64,000 bases of DNA from CAZOKZ01 sp964580585. Its GTDB lineage: Bacteria > Sumerlaeota > Sumerlaeia > SLMS01 > JAHLLQ01. Shown here piece after piece: positions 43,611 through 52,146 of this stretch. Numbering within the stretch: the stretch's first letter is position 1; each line of letters begins with the position of its first letter. Under the pieces are notes generated by a model. It had not been told where the DNA came from and searched no databases. It was given only the letters and a program-made list of their open reading frames with translations. The DNA lies in NCBI GenBank assembly GCA_964580585.1, contig CAZOKZ010000012.1, positions 1 through 64,000 of the forward strand. Reading direction: 5' to 3'. The position numbers were made by a program, and so were the translations under genes.

Positions 43611-45095
43611 TCAACCGTCGGAGAAAACATATTCTGATAATTTCTTACGGTACAACTCCAAGTTGGCAATAATCATAGTTTGACTCTGTAGATGATAAGG
43701 ACTTACTCGTGTACCCTTAATATCCCAACCAAGAACTTTGATAAGTACACGCTCCAATGTGAAAGCTAAATGCAAATTTGCTATTGCAAGCGAATCGTGT
43801 AAATTCTGAGGGAACGGGTCGCCGTGAATAAGTTTGTTTCGTATGTCGGTAAGTCCTACTAATTTTTTTGAGCCAAAAAGAGGCCACAAATCCGAAAGGT
43901 CAACTGAGTAATGCTTGCGAAATGCTTCATAAGCTTCTCTCAGCGAGATTCTATTCAGTTCAGGTATTTTACTATACAAAGATGCTTTTTGCTGCTTGTC
44001 CAGTTTTGGTTGATTGAATGATTTGATACTGTTCTCTATATGAACGCGAAAATCTGTAAAGTTCTCGCGAGGGAGTATGAATTCAAGATTTTCGCTTCTC
44101 CGAAAATCCAATATAAGAGTTTCAAGGCCAGCAAACTTTCTGAGATATGAAGATTCTAAAGTGGTATCAGTATATGGGATGGCTGAATTCAAAGCATGGC
44201 GAAGAGCGAATTTATTTTTGTAATTGATGAATGTTTTGAAACATTCAGTTTGAAAGCGGTTAAAATCATTTTTTGGTATTAAGGAGTCTAATTTATTCGT
44301 AGGTGAGTCATCAGAGGGAAAAACATAATTGCCACGATAAAATTTTGTATAACCAATCTTGTTGTATGCGCTCCAACCCAAACAAACGGTGCGACGTCTT
44401 GCTGCAAAAGATGAGATTCTCAGGAAATCATCGATAGAAGGAAGCAGTAAATTGTTAATTTCTTTAGCTTGGCAATCAGGAATCACTGTTTGGGTTGTTG
44501 CCACGAGGTATTCCCATCGTAGTACGTCACCATCTTGAAGTTTCTTTGATGAAAAATGCTTGTCAAAAGTCAAAGTAATGTTGTCGTCAATTTTGAATAC
44601 CTGCAAATTCAAACGATGAAGTTCGATTTCACCAGTACAAGATTCGGTGGGAGAAATATCCGGTTGGAGCAATGGATTCGAGCTAATCCAAAATGTGATA
44701 TTCGTTTCAGATGCACCATCGTTACATTTTCTGAATCGCGTTTCATATAGATTTTGAGGTTCGCAAATTATTGTGCAGTCCGATAAATTTTTCCCCCAAG
44801 ATTTTATAGTAAAATTTGAAAAATATAGTTCTGAAGCCTCGAACTGTAGTTCGATTTGATCGTCCCATCCGACTGTTTCGGCGTAGAATGAGATAGTTTC
44901 GTTCGTCTTGAATCGTAAATTGCTGATCATTTCTTCGCCGATTGGCTTAATGATGATACAGGGCTTTTGGTTATTTCTTTCAGGTAAATAAATTTTGCAT
45001 GGGACATCAACTACTTGAATATCACCTATAGCTAAAGTCGCGTTTACAAATTGATCCTCTTTTCGAGACATTTCAATATCATGGAGATTTTTCAT
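43611..45095 (-). CDS. Large AT-rich protein with C-terminal HEPN-like domain
   Basis: 494 residues. The first ~230 residues are beta-rich and not assignable. The C-terminal third is helical and carries DIRNKLIHGDPF (residues 419-424 RNKLIH), the R-x4-H motif of HEPN RNases. The layout, a beta-rich N-terminal part plus a C-terminal RNKLIHG helix, is like the ApeA/HEPN proteins tied to abortive infection. The base composition is far AT-richer than its surroundings, suggesting transfer. No antitoxin partner is adjacent; a zeta-toxin remnant and repeats lie upstream. Phage defence is an inference. Confidence 0.65.
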   Translation of the reverse strand: MKNLHDIEMSRKEDQFVNATLAIGDIQVVDVPCKIYLPERNNQKPCIIIKPIGEEMISNLRFKTNETISFYAETVGWDDQIELQFEASELYFSNFTIKSWGKNLSDCTIICEPQNLYETRFRKCNDGASETNITFWISSNPLLQPDISPTESCTGEIELHRLNLQVFKIDDNITLTFDKHFSSKKLQDGDVLRWEYLVATTQTVIPDCQAKEINNLLLPSIDDFLRISSFAARRRTVCLGWSAYNKIGYTKFYRGNYVFPSDDSPTNKLDSLIPKNDFNRFQTECFKTFINYKNKFALRHALNSAIPYTDTTLESSYLRKFAGLETLILDFRRSENLEFILPRENFTDFRVHIENSIKSFNQPKLDKQQKASLYSKIPELNRISLREAYEAFRKHYSVDLSDLWPLFGSKKLVGLTDIRNKLIHGDPFPQNLHDSLAIANLHLAFTLERVLIKVLGWDIKGTRVSPYHLQSQTMIIANLELYRKKLSEYVFSDG

Positions 45096-45333
45096 ATAGA
45101 CTCACAACGATTGTTTTTTTTGAGTATGACTGGATGAGCTAGAGGTTGTGCAATCGTATTTCGCAAAATCTTGAGATTAAGGGGGACATCAATGATAAGG
45201 AAATGTCCCCCATTGTCCACCATTGTCTCCCCCCACGCGCCTCTGCGCGAGAATCCCTTTCGCCCATTAGCAGATTGGCGATCCCAGCAGGCAATCCCGC
45301 TTTCCTTCGCGAAACTTCGCGGCTTCGCGCCTT

Positions 45334-45394
45334 GGCGGTTTTCTGTTTCCCCGACAAAGCCCTTGCCAGCATCGCCCGTCATTACCTACCCATT
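45334..45394 (+). repeat. Direct repeat, left copy
   Basis: Shares with 46246-46326 the words CCCCGACAAAGC, CTTGCCAGCATC and CCTACCCATTT in the same order and orientation, with few differences over about 45 bases. The two copies bracket the zeta-toxin locus. The remaining bases 45096-45333 hold no credible gene. Confidence 0.65.
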
Positions 45395-45428
45395 TGGCAC
45401 CCAGGGGACGTTTCCGTTTTCCGAATCT

Positions 45429-45538
45429 CCACGTTGCGCGTCGGACTCAGGCTCGGGTCACTATTACCCATACGCTCCTATCGCCCTTGCCTCGCGCGTC
45501 TCGATCTTGCGAACTTTGAGAACATCCTGAACGTCCTG
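45429..45538. repeat. Diverged inverted copy of the MITE-like element
   Basis: In reverse orientation it shares with 38506-38652 the words GTTGCGCGTCGGACTC, GATCTTGC and GAACTTTGAGAAC plus the closing CGTCCTG. The middle is diverged and one terminal arm is missing. It abuts the start codon of the zeta-toxin gene. Confidence 0.65.
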
Positions 45539-45539
45539 A

Positions 45540-46076
45540 ATGGGAGACAAGCGATTGAATAAAACTTGCTATATCATCGCTGGTCCAAACGGCGCTGGAA
45601 AGACAACATTTGCGATGGATTTGCTTCCGGAGGAGATTCATTGCAAGAACTATATCAATGCCGATTTGATAGCCAAGGGGCTATCTCCTTTTGCTCCAGA
45701 GTCGGCTGCTGTTCTGGCGGGGAAGTTGATGTTAGCGGAAATCGAAAAATTCGTTAAATTAGGAGAGTCGTTTGCTTTTGAAACGACATTAAGTGGTTTC
45801 GGTTATCGGAAAAAGATCGAATCTTAGAGGAAATCCGGTTACGAAATCGTGTTATTCTATTTTTCATTGCCCGTTGTTGAAATGGCAATTGCGCGCGTAA
45901 AAGTGCGAGTTGCCGAAGGGGGGCATAACATACCCGAAAAGGATATTCGCCGGAGATTTCAAAGAAGTCTTGAGAATTTCGAGAATGTTTACAGGCATGT
46001 AGTCGATTTTTGGGTTGTTTTCGACACATCAGGGGTAGAACCTATCGAACTAAGGAGTTCCTTGGACAATGAATGA
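45540..46076 (+). pseudogene. Zeta-toxin-like kinase interrupted by an in-frame amber codon
   Basis: A P-loop kinase of the zeta/AAA_33 type: YIIAGPNGAGKTTFA (Walker A), NADLIAKGLSPFAPESAAV, FAFETTLSGFGYRKKIES, then TAG at 45825-45827, then the frame continues without shift as RKSGYEIVLFYFSLPVVEMAIARVKVRVAEGGHNIPEKDIRRRF, exactly the family continuation. The TAG stands where a Leu-like residue is expected (TTG to TAG would suffice). The whole would be about 178 residues. GGGAG is placed to start either at ATG 45540 (overlapping) or, better, TTG 45555. Likely a fresh pseudogene; amber readthrough cannot be excluded. Confidence 0.8.
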
Positions 46077-46242
46077 TAAGAAACAATATATAGAAATTGC
46101 GTTAAGAGCTGCCAGGCGGGCGGCGGACAGAGTTTCGGAGAAAGCTCGGCGGGAAAACCGTCCTCTCCCTGTGTGGAAAAAAGATCACATTGAATTTGAA
46201 GTGCCAAATTATTCCCAACAAAATAATCCAGCCGATCACTAA
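46069..46242 (+). CDS. Small protein coupled to the zeta-toxin-like gene
   Basis: 57 residues: starts MNDKKQYIEIALRAARRAAD, then a charged helix and RPLPVWKKDHIEFEVPN. It overlaps the end of the toxin-like gene by eight bases (ATGAATGA). Small proteins with an N-terminal helix and a closing P-L-x-V-W-x-x-x-x-V motif sit beside such zeta-like kinases elsewhere, to my recollection; it may be the antitoxin or partner. The frame is intact although the kinase gene is broken. Confidence 0.6.
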   Translation: MNDKKQYIEIALRAARRAADRVSEKARRENRPLPVWKKDHIEFEVPNYSQQNNPADH

Positions 46243-46245
46243 ATC

Positions 46246-46326
46246 TTCGCGCCTTCGGGATTTGGCGGTTTACTCTTCTCCCCGACAAAGCGCTTGCCAG
46301 CATCCCCCCTCATTGCCTACCCATTT
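46246..46326 (+). repeat. Direct repeat, right copy
   Basis: Right-hand partner of 45334-45394 (CCCCGACAAAGC, CTTGCCAGCATC, CCTACCCATTT), 55 bases upstream of the leuS start codon. Confidence 0.65.
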
Positions 46327-46380
46327 CCTTCCCCTGGGCGGAGGGCTCGGGCAGGATTTCCCCAAGGAACGACGATAACC

Positions 46381-49032
46381 ATGGCCGAACAGATTTACGA
46401 TCCCCAGCAGGTCGAAGCCAAATGGCAGGCTTGGTGGAACGAAAACGGAACGAACCAGATCGACCTCGCGGCGGCGACGAACCCCTATTATGTCCTGATG
46501 ATGTTTCCGTATCCCAGCGCCGAGGGCCTGCACGTGGGCAACGTGTACGCTTTCACGGGCGCGGATATCCACGGACGGTTCAAGCGCCTCCAGGGTTACG
46601 ACGTGTTCGAGCCGATCGGATTCGATGCGTTCGGCATTCACAGCGAAAACTACGCGATGAAGGTCAATCGCCACCCGGCCGAGCTGATTCCGGCCAACGT
46701 GGCGAACTTCACGCGGCAACTTACAATGATGGGTTTCATGTTCGATTGGCGGCGGACGGTCGATACGACCAGCCCCGAGTATTATCACTGGACCCAATGG
46801 ATTTTCCTCCAGCTTTACAAGGCCGGTTTTGCATACCGCGACACCAAGGAAGTCAATTACTGCCCCGATTGCGGCACGGTGATTTCCGACGAGCAGGTCA
46901 ACACCGACGGCACCTGCGAACGCCACGGCGAGACAATGGTCCAGCGACGCCACATGCCGTGCTGGTTTTTCAAGATCACGGAATTTGCCGACCGCTTGGC
47001 GTCGAACCACGATTGGCTCGATTGGTCTGACACGACCAAGACGGCGCAGCTTAACTGGATCGGCCGCAGCGAAGGCGCCGAGGTGGATTTTGAAGTCGCC
47101 GGGACATTTGGTTTGGATGAAATGAGGGCTGCTGGAATTGAGCTGCAGGAAAGAGATATTCTACAGATCGCTTACTCTGCTAATCATGAGGGCAAACCCC
47201 ACACTGGTGTTTCTGAAGTATGCAAAGCCCGCATCACGGTTTTCACCACGCGCCCGGACACGCTGTTTGGCGCCACGTTCATGGTGCTTTCGCCTGAACA
47301 TCCGCTTGTCGATGTGATCGCGGACGAATCGAAGAAAGATGAAATCGCCGCTTACCGCGCTGCCTGTGCCGCAAAAACCGAGGAAGAACGCACGGCGGGT
47401 GATAAAGAAAAAACCGGCGTCGATACTGGCGCGCGCGCGATCAATCCGGTCAATGGTCAGGAAATTCCAATCTTCATCGCCGATTATGTGCTGATGGGTT
47501 ATGGCACGGGCGCGATCATGGCCGTTCCGAGCGGCGACCACCGCGACTTTGCGTTCGCGAAGAAATTCGGTCTGTCGGTGCCATGCATCATCGATCCGGA
47601 AATTGAGGGCATGGACGTGTCGATGGTGTCGGGGATCGATTCGGCGGTGGACGCGCATTCGATTCGCGAGGCCGTGTTGGCGGGCAACGCCGCGTGGTCG
47701 GGTCCGGGCAAGATGATCAACTCGGCGAACGACGAAATTTCCCTGAACGGTTTGCCAAAAGCCGAAGCCGTCGCGAAAATGAACGCGTGGCTGGAATCGA
47801 AGGACGCTGGCAAACCCAAGAAACAATTCCGTCTGCGTGATTGGGGCATCAGCCGCCAGCGCTACTGGGGGCCGCCGATTCCGATTATTTACGACGAAGA
47901 CGGCAATGCGCACCCCGTTCCCGAGGATCAGCTTCCCGTCACGCTGCCCGACATCACGGACTTCCGCCCGAAAGGCGATGGCCGCGGGCCGCTGGCTAAT
48001 GTGCCCGAATGGGTCAACACGACGTTGCCGGATGGCCGTCCGGGTCGCCGCGAGACGGACGTGATGGATAACTTCCTGGACAGCGCGTGGTATTTCCTGC
48101 GTTACCCATCCACGGGTGAATCGGGCCGCGCCTGGGACCCCGAGCAAACCGTCAAGTGGCTACCCGTCGATATGTACATCGGTGGTAACGAACACGCGGT
48201 GCTGCACTTGCTTTACACGCGGTTCATTTGCATGGCGCTCAGCGAAGCCGGGGCGCTGAAAATGGGCGCGTCGAATTTGAAGGACGCCGCCGAGCCGTTC
48301 AAGAAATTCCGCGCTCACGGGTTGCTTATCAAGGAAGGCAAGAAGATGAGCAAGTCGAAGGGCAACGTGGTGAATCCCGACGATTTCGTGCACGAGCACG
48401 GCGCCGATACGTTGCGCACTTACCTGATGTTCCTTGGCCCGTACCAGCAGGGCGGCGATTTCCGCGACAAGGACATTCAGGGCATTCGCCGGTTCTTCAA
48501 CCGTGTTCACGCGTATTATTTCGAGGACGAAAAGCAGATCGTCGAGAACGATCAGTTGCCTAAATCGTTGCTGGTCAAGGCGCACCAGACGATCAAGAAG
48601 GTGGGCCGCGATATCGAATCGATGAGCTACAACACGGCGATTTCAGCCTTGATGGAGTTGATGAATATGCTGCGCGCCGAGGACGTTTCGAGCGACTTCG
48701 CCCGCGAGGCGTTCTGTATTCTGCTCGCGCCGTTTGCGCCGCACCTGACCGAGGAAATCTGGCAGGGGGCGCTGGGCAAGTCGGGCAGCGTGTTCAAGGC
48801 GCGTTGGCCCGAGTATGAGGAAGCGCTGACGGTGCTGGACGAGATCGAAATTCCGGTTCAGGTGAACGGCAAGTTGCGCGACAAGGTCGTGGTGGCGCGC
48901 ACGGCGTCGAAAACCGAGTTGGAAGAAGCCGCGTTGCAAACCGAAGGCGTGCAGCGTAATTTGACCGATGGTGTTCAGGTGCGACGAGTTATTGTTGTGC
49001 CGGGACGGCTGGTTAACTTTATTATCAAGTAA
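46381..49032 (+). CDS. leuS: Leucyl-tRNA synthetase
   Basis: 883 residues. It charges tRNA-Leu. Marks: the HIGH-type motif FPYPSAEGLHVGN (about 43-54), CPDCGTVI and TDGTCERHGETMVQRR (zinc-like region), ITVFTTRPDTLFGATFM and MAVPSGDHRDFAFAKKF of the editing domain, FRLRDWGISRQRYWG, and KKMSKSKGNVV near residue 655. ATG 46381 follows AAGGA; the earlier open frame is unsupported. Odd: about 40 extra residues (242-284, TFGLDEMRAAGIELQERDIL...) lie between FEVAG and ITVFTTRPDT, where most LeuRS proteins have only a few residues, and that stretch uses AT-richer codons than the gene around it. Confidence 0.95.
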   Translation: MAEQIYDPQQVEAKWQAWWNENGTNQIDLAAATNPYYVLMMFPYPSAEGLHVGNVYAFTGADIHGRFKRLQGYDVFEPIGFDAFGIHSENYAMKVNRHPAELIPANVANFTRQLTMMGFMFDWRRTVDTTSPEYYHWTQWIFLQLYKAGFAYRDTKEVNYCPDCGTVISDEQVNTDGTCERHGETMVQRRHMPCWFFKITEFADRLASNHDWLDWSDTTKTAQLNWIGRSEGAEVDFEVAGTFGLDEMRAAGIELQERDILQIAYSANHEGKPHTGVSEVCKARITVFTTRPDTLFGATFMVLSPEHPLVDVIADESKKDEIAAYRAACAAKTEEERTAGDKEKTGVDTGARAINPVNGQEIPIFIADYVLMGYGTGAIMAVPSGDHRDFAFAKKFGLSVPCIIDPEIEGMDVSMVSGIDSAVDAHSIREAVLAGNAAWSGPGKMINSANDEISLNGLPKAEAVAKMNAWLESKDAGKPKKQFRLRDWGISRQRYWGPPIPIIYDEDGNAHPVPEDQLPVTLPDITDFRPKGDGRGPLANVPEWVNTTLPDGRPGRRETDVMDNFLDSAWYFLRYPSTGESGRAWDPEQTVKWLPVDMYIGGNEHAVLHLLYTRFICMALSEAGALKMGASNLKDAAEPFKKFRAHGLLIKEGKKMSKSKGNVVNPDDFVHEHGADTLRTYLMFLGPYQQGGDFRDKDIQGIRRFFNRVHAYYFEDEKQIVENDQLPKSLLVKAHQTIKKVGRDIESMSYNTAISALMELMNMLRAEDVSSDFAREAFCILLAPFAPHLTEEIWQGALGKSGSVFKARWPEYEEALTVLDEIEIPVQVNGKLRDKVVVARTASKTELEEAALQTEGVQRNLTDGVQVRRVIVVPGRLVNFIIK

Positions 49033-49049
49033 CTCGTAAGCGTTCTAAA

Positions 49050-49077
49050 CCCGCTGCCGCCTCTGTGCGGGGGCGGG
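49050..49077 (+). terminator. Possible terminator after leuS
   Basis: An imperfect GC-rich stem (CCCGCTGCCGC with GCGGGGGCGGG) starts 18 bases after the leuS stop, but no T run follows. The rest of the 240-base spacer to thrB shows nothing recognisable. Confidence 0.35.
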
Positions 49078-49272
49078 ATATATCAATTATAAGTGGAATT
49101 GGTTCACCGCACGGACCAGGGGAAGATAAGACCAAGTAATTCTGAACGAGCAGTTAGACAATTATTTGTTCCCGGATGGTATTCCCTTGAACTTCGCCTG
49201 TCATGTGCTGCGAATAGCGTTTGTTATCGCATGGATGTGTCGTTGAACCGGAGCCGGTAGGGAATGTGAAGT

Positions 49273-50220
49273 ATGCAACGCCCGCTTAAACCAGTGCGTA
49301 TCGTGGTGCCTTGTTCTACGTCGAACCTGGGGCCCGGTTTCGATTGTCTGGGGTGCGCCTTTCGCCTTTACAACGAGTTTATTGTCCGTGTTCTCGATGG
49401 GGAAGGGGAAAACGAAATCACGTTTTCCGGTCCCGAAGGCGAAGGTTTGCGCCCGAATCCAAATAACCTGTTTTTCCGTGCGGCAGGTCAGTTTTATCGC
49501 CGCATCAACAAGCCCATGCCCCGATTCAGCGTGCATTCTATCGTGAATGTTCCGAACGCGCGTGGACTGGGCAGTTCCTCGACGGCTGTTGTGGCAGGGT
49601 TGATGGCGGCGAATCATTTTTCACGGATGAATTATCCGCGTGAGCAGTTGCTGCGTCTTGCCATTGAAACCGAGGGCCATCCCGACAACGCCACACCTGC
49701 GATTTTAGGTGGGTTGACTGCCGGGTTGATTGCCCAAAATCCTTTTCGGATTATAACGAACCGTTGGGTCCCGCACAATTCTTATGCGTTCGTGTTTTTC
49801 CTCCCGACATACACGGTTTCCACCAAACGTGCGCGTCATTTGATGCCCAAAGAAGTGCTCCTCACGGATGCAGTGGCGAATACGTCGCGAATGCCCTTGC
49901 TGATCGAGGCATTGATCATGGGCAAAGGCGAATGGCTCGATGCCTTGACCGAGGATCATCTTGTTTTGCCGCATCGAATGAAGCTCTACGCGCATTTCGG
50001 AAAAATGCGTCAGGTGGCGATGAAAGCAGGGGCTCATTGTGTGACGGTCAGCGGAGCGGGTCCGACAATGCTGGCGATATGCGATCGCAATAAATCTTCT
50101 GCCGTTATCAAGGTCTGGAAAAAACGTCTCAAGGAACTCGGCATGATTGGTCGCGTTGAAAATCTGGAAGTCGATACGCGTGGCGCGGTGGTAATGCCGT
50201 TGGAAAATGAAGAAGGATGA
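49273..50220 (+). CDS. thrB: Homoserine kinase
   Basis: 315 residues, GHMP kinase that phosphorylates homoserine in threonine synthesis. Marks: VPCSTSNLGPGFDCLGCAF (motif 1), NVPNARGLGSSSTAVVAGLMAAN (the ATP-binding motif 2) and HCVTVSGAGPTMLAI (motif 3), plus TEGHPDNATPAILGG. Length is standard. No other threonine gene is adjacent. The ATG at 49273 is preceded by GGGAATGTGAAGT. It is convergent with the O-antigen ligase operon, ten bases apart. Confidence 0.92.
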   Translation: MQRPLKPVRIVVPCSTSNLGPGFDCLGCAFRLYNEFIVRVLDGEGENEITFSGPEGEGLRPNPNNLFFRAAGQFYRRINKPMPRFSVHSIVNVPNARGLGSSSTAVVAGLMAANHFSRMNYPREQLLRLAIETEGHPDNATPAILGGLTAGLIAQNPFRIITNRWVPHNSYAFVFFLPTYTVSTKRARHLMPKEVLLTDAVANTSRMPLLIEALIMGKGEWLDALTEDHLVLPHRMKLYAHFGKMRQVAMKAGAHCVTVSGAGPTMLAICDRNKSSAVIKVWKKRLKELGMIGRVENLEVDTRGAVVMPLENEEG

Positions 50221-50230
50221 AAGAGAATCC

Positions 50231-51694
50231 TTATTCTTTCGCCTGGTTCCTTTCGCAACCTGTTTGAACGTTTGTCCGTGCTGCAACACGCGCCATCATG
50301 ATGACGGCGAACAGGAATCCGAACAGCAAATATGTTCTGGGGATGAAGAATGTGTCTTGCAGGAACATCGATAGACCCAATTGCACATAACCCATGAATA
50401 ACGCGGCAAAGGCGTTACGGTAAAATGTGTCGTCGAGCCGCGACGCATGATGAAACCCGCGTTGCCAAACGAAAAACGTGCTGATTGCGAGCATGATAAA
50501 CAAAATGCACCCGACGATGCCGGTTTCAACCAGCAGTTCCAGGTAGCCTAAATCGACATAGTGCGTCACGTCGGTGTCGTAATGAATGCGATACAATTCA
50601 CCGGGCGGTGTGTAGGATTTCCAGCGATCTTTGAAGTTGTTCAACCCGATTCCAAACCACGGATAGTCGCTGATCATGTCTTTGGCGACGACGACTTTAT
50701 CCACGCGAACCGAGAGTGAAATATCGGGGCGGCCTTCGCCACCGATATTCATGACACGCGTGGCGATTTTCGTAATCACAAGCGGTGAAATTGCCAACGC
50801 AATCGCGCACATTACCCCGAGCAAAACCGCCCGGTGTTTGTAGCGAACCAGGAATAATCCCATCGAAAACATGGCCGCCAGAATAATCGGTGTTTGCCGG
50901 TTGAATGTCATCAGGCACAGGGTGATTAAAAACAGCATGCCTGCCAACGACCATGCTTTGCCTGCTTTGGTTTTTGACTCGATGTGCAGAAGCAACGCCC
51001 ACGGAAGCACCCATGTCGAAGTAAACGCAAATTGAATGGCGTTTTTTGCCACGCCATTAATTCGCAGGTTGTCTTCGTAGAGCGTGTTGTCACTGAACCC
51101 GGCGAAAAAATCGCGCCGAAAGATGAACTCGAACAAACCGACAGAGTTGATCAAACAGGTGATGGCCAGCATGATCCATAACAAGCGCGAAAAATGCGGA
51201 CGCTCGCGGTATGTGCTGGCTGCGGCGTACCCTACCAGCAGGTACATGAGCTGATTAATGCTGGGTTCGGCGTAGTGGGCTTTCATCAGTAGCCCGCCGA
51301 CGACAGCATAGATGGTGATGAGAGCCAGCAGGTAAACGGGAGCGATGTTGGGCAGTCTGACACGTTTTCGGTAAAGTGAGATCAGCCACGAAATGACAAA
51401 CGCAATTGCCAGCACACGGTTCAGCGAAAGCGGCAGGCCCGGCAGGGTGATTCCCGTGCCGAACCAACTGGCGAAGTAGAGCGGAAACGTAAAGCGTGGT
51501 CCTGTGAGGATCAACGCGATGAATCCTGCCAGTCCGAACAGGATTTTCATTCCGCGCTCGGGCAAGTAGTACGCGCAAAAACCCAGATAGGCAAAGATCA
51601 TGACGATCATTGCTACAATGACCAGGTACAGACCTCCCAGTCGGCGCTCGATGCTGTCGCGCCTCAGCCAATCGATCCAATCCTGGCCTTTCAT
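50231..51694 (-). CDS. O-antigen ligase/WaaL-type membrane protein
   Basis: 487 residues with about eleven membrane segments. The O-antigen ligase/Wzy_C region is the large loop after the tenth decile of the chain: RVDKVVVAKDMISDYPWFGIGLNNFKDRW ... DTDVTHYVDLGYLELLVETGIVGCILF (H and E typical of the family). It joins glycan chains to lipid A-core or polymerises them in the periplasm. ATG 51694 overlaps the stop of the gene before it by four bases. Last gene of a three-gene operon. Confidence 0.85.
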   Translation of the reverse strand: MKGQDWIDWLRRDSIERRLGGLYLVIVAMIVMIFAYLGFCAYYLPERGMKILFGLAGFIALILTGPRFTFPLYFASWFGTGITLPGLPLSLNRVLAIAFVISWLISLYRKRVRLPNIAPVYLLALITIYAVVGGLLMKAHYAEPSINQLMYLLVGYAAASTYRERPHFSRLLWIMLAITCLINSVGLFEFIFRRDFFAGFSDNTLYEDNLRINGVAKNAIQFAFTSTWVLPWALLLHIESKTKAGKAWSLAGMLFLITLCLMTFNRQTPIILAAMFSMGLFLVRYKHRAVLLGVMCAIALAISPLVITKIATRVMNIGGEGRPDISLSVRVDKVVVAKDMISDYPWFGIGLNNFKDRWKSYTPPGELYRIHYDTDVTHYVDLGYLELLVETGIVGCILFIMLAISTFFVWQRGFHHASRLDDTFYRNAFAALFMGYVQLGLSMFLQDTFFIPRTYLLFGFLFAVIMMARVAARTNVQTGCERNQAKE

Positions 51695-52146
51695 GGCATC
51701 GATGTCCCCATATTGAGTTGTTCCATGTGGGTGATGAGCTCTTTCCACGGAACCGTTTCCCGAACGGCGATCAGTTCGCTTGGCGGACAGGGTTCGGCGA
51801 AATGCCAGCACCGCACATCGTGTCCACTTAAAGCGTGAACGACCATGGGGACTAACGTGGGTTCGGGCATGACGATGTCGGTGATATGACGCCCGAAAAC
51901 GATGCGTCCCAGGGCAACGCTCAACCCGGTTTCCTTGCCTCTCTTGGGCGACAGGGGACGGAGAAAATCATGGCGCGTTTCGAGTGGAAAACCCAGACGA
52001 ATGACTTCGATCCCATCGTGGAATTCCGTCCAAATCCCCCCCAGATTGGCTTCGAGCCGACCGACGATCAACGTTTCGGCAAAACGACGCAGTTCCCGGT
52101 GAAGCTCCTTCTCAACGGATTCGTATTCCAGCAACAACACACGCAT
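51691..52146 (-). CDS. Hypothetical protein between two O-antigen ligase-type genes
   Basis: 151 residues, unrecognised. No signal peptide or membrane segment; mixed alpha/beta composition. Both ends overlap the neighbours by the ATGA form (52146 and 51691-51694), so it is certainly translated with them if they are. The opening MRVLLLEYESVEKELHRELRRFAETLIVGRLEANL followed by SGHDVRCWHFAEP resembles the start of a glycan-related Rossmann domain only vaguely; I would not assign it. Context suggests a role in surface polysaccharide export or ligation. Confidence 0.75.
   Translation of the reverse strand: MRVLLLEYESVEKELHRELRRFAETLIVGRLEANLGGIWTEFHDGIEVIRLGFPLETRHDFLRPLSPKRGKETGLSVALGRIVFGRHITDIVMPEPTLVPMVVHALSGHDVRCWHFAEPCPPSELIAVRETVPWKELITHMEQLNMGTSMP

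Noticed and set aside
45825..45827. Selenocysteine or pyrrolysine insertion at the zeta-toxin stop
   Set aside because: The codon is TAG (not TGA), the family position is not a catalytic Cys or Lys, and no structured element is evident downstream.
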